Below, one piece after another: positions 1 to 6,843 of a stretch of 8,795 bases of DNA (positions are counted from its first letter, which is position 1; each line of letters begins with the position of its first letter). The DNA comes from Porphyromonadaceae bacterium (GTDB taxonomy: Bacteria; Bacteroidota; Bacteroidia; Bacteroidales; UBA11471), in assembly GCA_021199145.1 (NCBI GenBank), contig JAJQIP010000219.1, positions 1 to 8,795 of the forward strand, written 5' to 3'. The notes under the pieces are model-generated. The model saw only the letters and a list, made by a program, of their open reading frames with translations, was not told the DNA's origin and did no database searches. The position numbers were made by a program, and so were the translations under genes.

Positions 1-118
1 CAAGCCGAATACGCGGAAGAACATTCCCTAATCGTGGTAGCTGCCTCTCAACCCGACGGAGTTGCAGAACAACCCCAGTCTGGAGCAGAATGTGGCCTAC
101 GCCAACCTTGGAAAATAA
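1..118 (+). CDS. C-terminal end of an upstream SusD/RagB-like lipoprotein (partial, frame broken twice)
   Basis: The frame ending at the TAA at 116-118 reads LPLNPTELQNNPSLEQN (from base 41) and then VAYANLGK. That resembles the usual SusD/RagB C-terminus, a Leu/Trp-Pro-Ile/Leu-Pro segment followed by an NPxLxQNP-type motif. The frame is not open to base 1: it has TAA at 29-31 and TAG at 38-40. Bases 2-22 in the same frame give KPNTRKN, and bases 24-38 in the next frame give FPNRG. One extra base around 23-32 and one missing base around 39-41 would therefore rebuild a continuous SusD-like tail (KPNTRKN-FPNRGS-LPLNPTEL). The gene may be truly broken, or the sequence may be wrong at the edge of an assembly. 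It ends 21 bases before the first FAS1 gene, so it probably belongs to the same operon. The family call rests on only about 40 residues. Confidence 0.62.
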
Positions 119-124
119 TTTTAG

Positions 125-132
125 AAAGGAAG
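125..132 (+). promoter_or_regulatory. Shine-Dalgarno-like ribosome binding site of the first FAS1 gene
   Basis: AAAGGAAG lies 7 bases before the ATG at 140 and supports that start, which also places a signal peptide and lipobox correctly. The other three complete genes have only A-rich leaders, as is common in Bacteroidota. Confidence 0.5.
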
Positions 133-139
133 TTGTCTT

Positions 140-1786
140 ATGAAACATACCATTTTATATCTGTTTGTGGCTACCGCCCTCCTCTCGGCCTGCGGCGAAG
201 ATTTGGAAAACAAAAATTTCACCATCTCCGACGAGGTACCGGCCGCCACATATCTCAAGGAGAACGGTTACACCGAGTGGGTCAACCTGCTCGAGTACAC
301 TGACCTCTATAATACGATGAACCTGAGTGTGGGCGACTATACCCTCTTCATTCCGGAAAACGAGGCGGTGACCTCCTACTTGGAGGAGAACGGCTACAGT
401 TCGGTATCGGATATCGACCCGGACTATGCCAAACTCCTGGTGAAATACCACACCATTGCGGGCAACCAATATTCGAAAATCGACTTCTCCAACGATGTGT
501 TGCCCGATACCACCGCTACGGGCGACCGTTTGACGGTAACCTTTGATGATAACGGCGACTACTGGGTGAACAACGAATCGATGATTACCCACTTTGATAT
601 CGAAGCCTCCAACGCCACCATTTTTGTCATCGACAAGATGCTGACGCCGGTGACCGAATATATCTACGACCGCTTCTCGGATGAGGAATACAGCGACTGG
701 ACGATTTTCAAGCAGGTCATCGACGCTACCGGCCTGGCCTCCCTCATCCAGCAGCCCGTTTCGGGAAAAGCCGCTTCGTACACGATGTTTGTGGTGCCGG
801 ATGATGTCTATCGTGCAAACGGAATCTCCGAATTGACGGAGTTGGCCGATTTGTTGGGCGCCGGCCAAGACAAGTCGGCCTGGACGGATAGCGACAATGC
901 GATGTACCGCTACGCCGCCTACCACCTGCTCTCCTCGTCGTACTCGACCAATGACTTCATACAGGTAGACACCTTCTCGGTCTCTTCGACGGTCTATACG
1001 CTGGAGACCCTGGCGGATGCCGCTTACCTCGAGTTCCAGGATATCAACGGAACCTTCTACATCAATTACGACAGTGATGCGGATGCAGGAGCCCATTTCG
1101 TAAGCGGAGAGACCAATATCCTCTGCAAGAACGGAATGATTCACGCCGTAGATGACCCCTTGTACATCAAGGCCCCCTCTTCGACACCCTCTGTCACCTG
1201 GGAGTTGACCGACTATTCGGTATTGTCGACCGAAATCTCCAACTACCGCATCTCCTCTCTCTTGTCGCCTTATACGGAAGATCTCTCCGACCTGAAGGAG
1301 AAGTACGGGGATGACTTCTGCTACAACTGGGCTTCGTATACGGGAAGCCGGAATCCGGTCTCCTACTACGTAGGCACCTCGAACGACTCCATCGGGGCCA
1401 AGTTCAAGAACAGCGATGCGTTGGAAATCAACCTTGGCCAGTACGGCTATATAGAGATGCAGTCACCGACCATCCTGGCCGATGAGGTCGACTCTACCAC
1501 CTATGCTGTAGGGGTTTCGTATTACCACGACAGCGATGTCTCTCAAAGCGGTCTGATGACCATCTACATCGACGATGTGAAGGTGGGCACCTTCTACAGC
1601 CGAGGCGGAACGAACGGCGACTGCGATGAGTGGGTAGTGGTGCCGAAGGGTAACAAGGACTATAGCAAGAGTAAAAATATGATAGGTACAATCACCTTCG
1701 CCACGACCCAGAAGCATATCCTGAAAATAGAGGACAACAAGGGTTCGGATGTGAAGCTTGATTATATATTGTTCTATCCTCAATAG
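140..1786 (+). CDS. Fasciclin (FAS1) domain surface lipoprotein, first of two
   Basis: This is a 548-residue predicted lipoprotein. Residues 1-17 are a signal peptide ending in a lipobox (LLSAC, lipidated Cys18), followed by the acidic GED, which fits a Bacteroidota surface-export signal. A first FAS1-like domain spans about 35-172: YTLFIPENEAV at 67-77 matches the first conserved FAS1 box, YHTIAG at 103-108 the Tyr-His box, and IFVIDKMLTP at 161-170 the closing strand. A second spans about 186-343, with YTMFVVPDDVY from 214, YHLLSS from 261 and NGMIHAVDDPL from 331. Residues 355-548 form a beta-rich domain ending LDYILFYPQ, which looks like a jelly-roll carbohydrate-binding fold (inference; it may match a DUF found in Bacteroidetes FAS1 proteins). 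FAS1 domains commonly mediate adhesion or ligand binding. Its place between SusD-type and SusC genes suggests an accessory surface binding protein. The ligand is unknown. Confidence 0.87.
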   Translation: MKHTILYLFVATALLSACGEDLENKNFTISDEVPAATYLKENGYTEWVNLLEYTDLYNTMNLSVGDYTLFIPENEAVTSYLEENGYSSVSDIDPDYAKLLVKYHTIAGNQYSKIDFSNDVLPDTTATGDRLTVTFDDNGDYWVNNESMITHFDIEASNATIFVIDKMLTPVTEYIYDRFSDEEYSDWTIFKQVIDATGLASLIQQPVSGKAASYTMFVVPDDVYRANGISELTELADLLGAGQDKSAWTDSDNAMYRYAAYHLLSSSYSTNDFIQVDTFSVSSTVYTLETLADAAYLEFQDINGTFYINYDSDADAGAHFVSGETNILCKNGMIHAVDDPLYIKAPSSTPSVTWELTDYSVLSTEISNYRISSLLSPYTEDLSDLKEKYGDDFCYNWASYTGSRNPVSYYVGTSNDSIGAKFKNSDALEINLGQYGYIEMQSPTILADEVDSTTYAVGVSYYHDSDVSQSGLMTIYIDDVKVGTFYSRGGTNGDCDEWVVVPKGNKDYSKSKNMIGTITFATTQKHILKIEDNKGSDVKLDYILFYPQ

Positions 1787-1801
1787 TAAAGTCAAAAAGC
1801 G

Positions 1802-3643
1802 ATGAAAGATATGAAAAAGTTATTTCTTCTCTTGCTGGCGGTCTGCGGTTGGACGGCCTGCAACGATACGTGGGACGATTATTATGACGAGGGAGCGTCA
1901 GTATCGAATGTCGATACGACGATGACGAGACTGGATTGTTCCATCATAGAATTTTTCCAGACACACGACGAATACAGCGCCTTCTATAACCTGTTGGATA
2001 AGGTGGGGGGTGTCTCCTCGTTGGAAGAAGACCAGGAACTTACGGTCTGGGCGGTGAACAACGCCATAATCGACTCGGTGAGCGCTACCTATACCGAAGG
2101 GACGCTCGATACCGATACGTCACGGATTAAATACCATGTCAACTATTTGGGCTATAACAAATCCCAGATGAAGGACGGGCTGCGGCTCAAGACCTTGACG
2201 GGTATCTATATCGCCGTCACCGTGGATGAGGCGGGCGACATCTACGCCAATACCTCGAAGGTAATCGATACCTATCTGCTCAACAACGGAGTGGTCTACA
2301 TTATCGATGACCTGATGTCGGCACGGCTCAACCTCTACGAGTATATCAAACAGCTGGGCAACGACTACTCGATGTATCGGGATTCCATCCTGGCCTACAG
2401 CGTGGAGCAGTTCGACGCCTCCAAATCGACCCCCATCGGGGTGGACAAGACGGGGAACACCATCTACGACTCGGTGTTCGTGGTCTACAACCCGTTGTTC
2501 GATACGACGGAGATTAACTCGGAGTTCAAGCAGTTCACCTGCTTCATTCCCAACAACGACGTGATGCAGGCCTGCCTGGCGACGATGAACGAGACCTATA
2601 TCGGCATCGGGAAGGCGGAGCAGGAAGATCCCCCCTCGCCGGAGTATCCCTATCTGGGCCTTTCGGATGTACAGTTGGCCTACAACTGGATTAAGCGGGC
2701 CACTATCTTCGAGGGCACCCTCTCGGCGGAGGAGGCTTCGGAGGACGATATCTACTCGGCCTTCGACAAGCAGTGGAAGAATACCGACCAGGATGGTAAC
2801 CCCGTTCAGGTCATCGATACGGAGAATCCGGTGGAGCTGAGCAACGGACGGGTCTATTGGGTGGAGAACCTGAAGGTGCCTATCAATGTGCTGATTACCC
2901 GCTTCAAACAGTTCCTCTACCACTACGAGTATGTGGATGCGGACTCCCTGCCCTACTTCTTCTCCATTAGGGGGTATACGAGTGTGAAGTGCAACGAGGA
3001 TGCCACCATACCCGATTTGGCCTTGGCCATGATTGGGGATACGGCCGCAGTGAATGCCGGTGCCACACCTGACTGGGATTGCGATCCTTTCAAAGAGTTC
3101 ACCTATACCTGGATGAGCAACTACCGCTACCTGCGGATTCAGAACAGCAACTCCGACTTGGACGGGGAATTTTCGGTGGCCTTTACACCGGTAACCCCCT
3201 ATGAACCCTATACCATCAAACGCTACTCCATCCCGGCCGGGGAGTACACCCTCTATCTGGGCTTCCGCTCTTCCGGTGCCTGTACGGGAAATGTCTATTT
3301 CGCCACGGCGGAGTTGGACGAGGACGGCAATCTCCAGATTGACCCGGACGACGACTATGCCGACAATCCCGATGTGCTGTTGAAGTCGCCCTATACTTTG
3401 GTGGGGAGCAACCTGAACTTCTCGCTGGCCACCCCGTGGAACTTCGACCGGAACGGCGGCGACGAAATGGAAGAGTACTCCAGCGGTAAGAATGTGTGGA
3501 ACGCCAACGGCGGCAAAGTAGGAACAGTCGTCGTCGAGGGTGAGGGGATGCAGTCGGTGCGCATCAAGATAAAATGGACGGCGGGTGACTTTAACCTCTA
3601 TCCCTATCACTGGACCTTGAAACCGACCGAGAATAATTATTGA
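1802..3643 (+). CDS. Fasciclin (FAS1)-like domain lipoprotein, second of two
   Basis: This is a 613-residue predicted lipoprotein starting 15 bases after the first FAS1 gene. The hydrophobic signal ends at Cys20 (GWTAC, a relaxed lipobox with Trp at -3), followed by NDTWDDYYDE, an acidic stretch fitting surface export. Met4 at 1811 is an equally good start, and neither has a clear Shine-Dalgarno site. A degenerate FAS1 domain spans about 43-175: LTVWAVNNAII at 80-90, YHVNYLGYN at 111-119, NNGVVYIIDDLM at 161-172. A second spans about 176-360: FTCFIPNNDVM at 245-255 and NGRVYWVENL at 348-357, with an insertion around 205-240 and no His in the Tyr-His box (YNW at 294-296). Residues 375-613 are a beta-rich C-terminal domain with an Asp-rich loop at 506-524. 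The architecture matches the preceding protein, so the pair probably arose by an old duplication, though the sequences have diverged widely. It is probably an accessory surface binding or adhesion protein; the ligand is unknown. Confidence 0.82.
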   Translation: MKDMKKLFLLLLAVCGWTACNDTWDDYYDEGASVSNVDTTMTRLDCSIIEFFQTHDEYSAFYNLLDKVGGVSSLEEDQELTVWAVNNAIIDSVSATYTEGTLDTDTSRIKYHVNYLGYNKSQMKDGLRLKTLTGIYIAVTVDEAGDIYANTSKVIDTYLLNNGVVYIIDDLMSARLNLYEYIKQLGNDYSMYRDSILAYSVEQFDASKSTPIGVDKTGNTIYDSVFVVYNPLFDTTEINSEFKQFTCFIPNNDVMQACLATMNETYIGIGKAEQEDPPSPEYPYLGLSDVQLAYNWIKRATIFEGTLSAEEASEDDIYSAFDKQWKNTDQDGNPVQVIDTENPVELSNGRVYWVENLKVPINVLITRFKQFLYHYEYVDADSLPYFFSIRGYTSVKCNEDATIPDLALAMIGDTAAVNAGATPDWDCDPFKEFTYTWMSNYRYLRIQNSNSDLDGEFSVAFTPVTPYEPYTIKRYSIPAGEYTLYLGFRSSGACTGNVYFATAELDEDGNLQIDPDDDYADNPDVLLKSPYTLVGSNLNFSLATPWNFDRNGGDEMEEYSSGKNVWNANGGKVGTVVVEGEGMQSVRIKIKWTAGDFNLYPYHWTLKPTENNY

Positions 3644-3661
3644 TAAAAACTCCTATACAAT

Positions 3662-6600
3662 ATGAAAAAAGCGAGAAATATATTCCTTTCCCTGTTGATG
3701 GCGTGTGTGCCGGTGATGGCTTTTGCACAGGCAACTGCCCCCTCGTCAGCGGGACGCGGCTACACCATTGCGGGTAAGGTGCTGGATCCCTACACGGGGG
3801 CACCTATCGAAGGAGCCGTGATTTCAGCCACCAACTTGTCGGAGTCGGTAGCGACGAACGCCGACGGAACCTTTACGGCGGAGCTTTCGGCCCTGAAAGG
3901 GGAGTTGAAGGTCTGGTATCCGGGCTTCTACACCAAAGTGATTCCCGTCAACGGCCGTACCCAGTTTGAGGTCGTCCTGATTCCGGAAGACAAGTACGGT
4001 TACAGTGACCAGATTGCCACACCCGACGGAACCGTCGCCAACCAGGACAAGGCGACTTCCACCGCAACTCGGCAGAGTAAGGACTTCACCTTTTCGACGG
4101 TGGATGTAGAGAAGACCTTCTACAACATCCCCGGTCTCTATGTGGCGGAGAAGAGCGGTATGCCGGGAGAGGGAGCCTTCTTCCAACTGCGGGGTAACCA
4201 CACGGCCAACGCTACGGGAACGCCCTTGATTGTCATCAACGGGCAACCCTACTTCGGTGACTTGAACACCTCCGGAGTGATTAACGGTTATTCGGCGGGC
4301 CTCTTCAACGCCTTGAACGCCCAAGACATTGCCAGCATCTCGGTGCTGCGGGGTGCGGATGCCGCCAAATACGGTTCGCTGGCTTCGAACGGGGTGATTT
4401 CCATCGAGACCGAACGGGCCACCGATATGGAGACACGGGTCGAATTTATCGGTCAGTACGGGGTCGACCTGAACCAGTCGACGCTGCCGGTACTGGGTGT
4501 GAACGACTATAAGAAATATGTGGCTTCGGTAGGACTTACCGACGGAACCTATGAGGATGTCGACGACCTGATTACCGCCTTCCCCTATCTGTCGCAAGAC
4601 CCCTCGACCTATGTCAACCCCTATCTCTACAACAACAATACCGATTGGCAGGACGAAATCTACTCGCCGGGCTTTGTCACCGACAATACCCTGAAGATAA
4701 AGGGCGGTGACGCCGTGGCCAAGTACGACTTCTCCATCGGATACAAACGGAAGGAGGGACAGGGCGACAACACCGACTTCAACCGCTACTATGCTCGGTT
4801 GAACTCCGATATCAATCTGAGCCGGAATCTTGTCTTCACCTCGACCTTGGCGATGGCCTATATGAACAGCAACCTGCAGGAACAGGGCATGTCTTCGGAG
4901 ACCAACCCGCTGCTGGCTGCCATGGCCAAAGCCCCGTTGTTCTCGCCCTACGAGAAGGATGCCGACAACAACCTGATGCCGGAGTATGCCGCTATCCGAG
5001 ACGACGACGGAGAGATTATCACCAACAATGCGGTCTCCAATCCGGTGGCGTTGGTCAACGAGGTACGGGCCAAGAACACCATTTACGATATCCAGGCCCT
5101 CTTCGGACTGAACGGAAAGATAAAGAAATACTGGACCATGGGGGTTGACCTGGGGCTCTACTACTACAAGAAACAGGAGTCGGTCTTCATCCCGGGTGTC
5201 ACCGAGCAGTCCATCCTCCCCTTGAACGACGGACTGGCGGAGAATACGGCGCGGGTAGGCGAGACGGAGTTGCTCAACTACTACTTCGCCGGCCATGTGG
5301 GATACGACCAGACCTTCGCCGGCACGCACAACCTGCGGGGCAGCTTTACGGTACAGACCTCGCTCAACAATACCGAATATGACTATGCGAGCGGTATGAA
5401 CTCGGCCAACGACTACTACTACCTCTTGGGAAGTACCAGTTCGTCTATCGGCCGTTCGGTATCGGGCTATATGGACAAATACAACTGGGTGAACCTGAAC
5501 GCCAACCTCAACTACACCTACAACCACTTGGTAGGGGTAGGGGCTACGCTGGCCTCCGACTATGCCAACACCTTCGGCAGCGACGCTCCGACCATGACCG
5601 TCTTCCCATCGGCCAATGCGGCCTTCTATATGAAGAACCTGCCCGGCGTACGGGATACCCGTCTTCTCGACCAGTTGACCATTCGGGCGGAATATACGAC
5701 GACCGGTAACAGCCGCTACTCGTCGAGCCTGAGCAAATACGCCTACTCGCAGGCCTCCTTCCGAGCCATTTCGGGTCTGGTTCGTGCCGGTGTGGCCAAC
5801 ACGGGTCTGAAGTGGGAGACCGACCGTTCGGTGGATGTGGGCATCGACCTCTCCGTGCTGAACAACCGTGTCGATGTCACCGCCGACTACTATACGGGCA
5901 AGACCAAGGATGTGATTATGCTCCGCAATATCTCCTCCATTTTCGGTACCAACACGATGTATGACAATATCGGGACGCTTAAGAACGACGGTTACGAAAT
6001 CGGCGTGCAGTTCGCTCCGGTCTATACCCAGAACTGGAAGTGGTATGTGGGAGCGACCATAGCCCACAACCGCAACCGCCTCACTTCGCTCGACGGAAAC
6101 AGCAGTATCGTCACGGAGATGAGCGACGGGTCGGCCATCATCTCGGAGGTGGGAAAATCGCTCTATAGCTTCTACGGCTATCAGACAGAGGGTGTCTTCT
6201 CCACTTCGGAAGAGGCGGCCGCCGCCAACCTCACCACTTCGGGCGGTGTCGCTTACGGAGCCGGTGATGTCCACTACGTCGACCAGAACGGTGACGGCAT
6301 TATCGACAGCCACGACCGTGTGAACCTCGGCAACGCCGACCCCAACATCTTCGGGAACATCTACACGACGTTGCGCTACAAGAACTTCGAGCTGACCGTC
6401 AACTTCGGTTACAGCCAAGGGAACAAGGCCTACAATGCCGTACGGCGTATCGGGGAGAGCATGAGCGACTACTCCAACCAGCTGGTTTCGGTCAACCGCC
6501 GCTGGTCGGCCGAGGGGGATGTCACCACGATGCCCAAAGCCACCTACGGTGACCCGATGAGCAACAACGCCTTCTCCGACCGCTATATCGAGGATGCCTC

Positions 6601-6817
6601 TTACATCAAAATCAAGGAGATTTACTTGAGCTACCGCTTCAATCTCCTGCGGGGCACCACCGTATTCGCTTCGGCGGAGAATGTCTTCACCTTCACCAAA
6701 TATCTGGGATTGGATCCGGAGACGACCTACTCGTACGACAACTCTCTGAAAGGCTTCGACTATGCCAAAGTATCCTTGCCCCGTTCGTTCAAGGTGGGAG
6801 TCAAATTTGAATTCTAA
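3662..6817 (+). CDS. SusC/RagA-like TonB-dependent outer-membrane transporter
   Basis: This 1051-residue protein has the usual SusC length. A signal peptide ends near VMAFAQ (cleavage around 22-23). Residues 34-107 form the N-terminal carboxypeptidase-regulatory-like domain (YTIAGKVLDPYTGAPIEGA, then ATNADGTF). The plug domain spans about 145-255, with GMPGEGAFFQLRG, PLIVINGQPYF and ISVLRGADAAKYGSLASNGV as counterparts of the SusC plug motifs. The rest is a beta-barrel, including the late SusC signature VHYVDQNGDGIID (about 870-882) and a terminal aromatic strand, FKVGVKFEF. In this family the barrel imports oligosaccharides or peptides across the outer membrane with energy from TonB-ExbBD, gated by SusD. 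The segment between the first domain and the plug (108-144) lacks the usual Val-rich TonB box followed by VGYGTQ. The gene starts 18 bases after the second FAS1 gene and is followed by its SusD partner. The substrate cannot be inferred. Confidence 0.95.
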   Translation: MKKARNIFLSLLMACVPVMAFAQATAPSSAGRGYTIAGKVLDPYTGAPIEGAVISATNLSESVATNADGTFTAELSALKGELKVWYPGFYTKVIPVNGRTQFEVVLIPEDKYGYSDQIATPDGTVANQDKATSTATRQSKDFTFSTVDVEKTFYNIPGLYVAEKSGMPGEGAFFQLRGNHTANATGTPLIVINGQPYFGDLNTSGVINGYSAGLFNALNAQDIASISVLRGADAAKYGSLASNGVISIETERATDMETRVEFIGQYGVDLNQSTLPVLGVNDYKKYVASVGLTDGTYEDVDDLITAFPYLSQDPSTYVNPYLYNNNTDWQDEIYSPGFVTDNTLKIKGGDAVAKYDFSIGYKRKEGQGDNTDFNRYYARLNSDINLSRNLVFTSTLAMAYMNSNLQEQGMSSETNPLLAAMAKAPLFSPYEKDADNNLMPEYAAIRDDDGEIITNNAVSNPVALVNEVRAKNTIYDIQALFGLNGKIKKYWTMGVDLGLYYYKKQESVFIPGVTEQSILPLNDGLAENTARVGETELLNYYFAGHVGYDQTFAGTHNLRGSFTVQTSLNNTEYDYASGMNSANDYYYLLGSTSSSIGRSVSGYMDKYNWVNLNANLNYTYNHLVGVGATLASDYANTFGSDAPTMTVFPSANAAFYMKNLPGVRDTRLLDQLTIRAEYTTTGNSRYSSSLSKYAYSQASFRAISGLVRAGVANTGLKWETDRSVDVGIDLSVLNNRVDVTADYYTGKTKDVIMLRNISSIFGTNTMYDNIGTLKNDGYEIGVQFAPVYTQNWKWYVGATIAHNRNRLTSLDGNSSIVTEMSDGSAIISEVGKSLYSFYGYQTEGVFSTSEEAAAANLTTSGGVAYGAGDVHYVDQNGDGIIDSHDRVNLGNADPNIFGNIYTTLRYKNFELTVNFGYSQGNKAYNAVRRIGESMSDYSNQLVSVNRRWSAEGDVTTMPKATYGDPMSNNAFSDRYIEDASYIKIKEIYLSYRFNLLRGTTVFASAENVFTFTKYLGLDPETTYSYDNSLKGFDYAKVSLPRSFKVGVKFEF

Positions 6818-6843
6818 ACGTTATTCTCTATAAGAAAGTTATC

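Noticed and set aside
34..303. A small + strand frame overlapping the upstream SusD end and the FAS1 start
   Set aside because: It begins with GTG, overlaps both better-supported genes in another frame, and has an Arg-rich sequence without a motif.
155..1144. An antisense open frame (329 codons) opposite the first FAS1 gene
   Set aside because: It is the shadow of a codon-biased gene and has no recognisable feature of its own.
2120..3610. An antisense open frame (496 codons) opposite the second FAS1 gene
   Set aside because: It has the same shadow composition, no domain, and full overlap with a well-supported lipoprotein gene.
6278..6304. DQNGDGIID in the SusC protein as an EF-hand or dockerin calcium loop
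   Set aside because: This motif recurs at the same place in SusC-family proteins as part of a barrel segment, so it is not evidence of a dockerin or a new domain.
3824..6418. A very long antisense open frame (864 codons) across the SusC gene
   Set aside because: It is rich in Val, Gly and Arg, as expected for the complement of biased codons, has no recognisable domain or signal, and lies wholly opposite a clear SusC gene.
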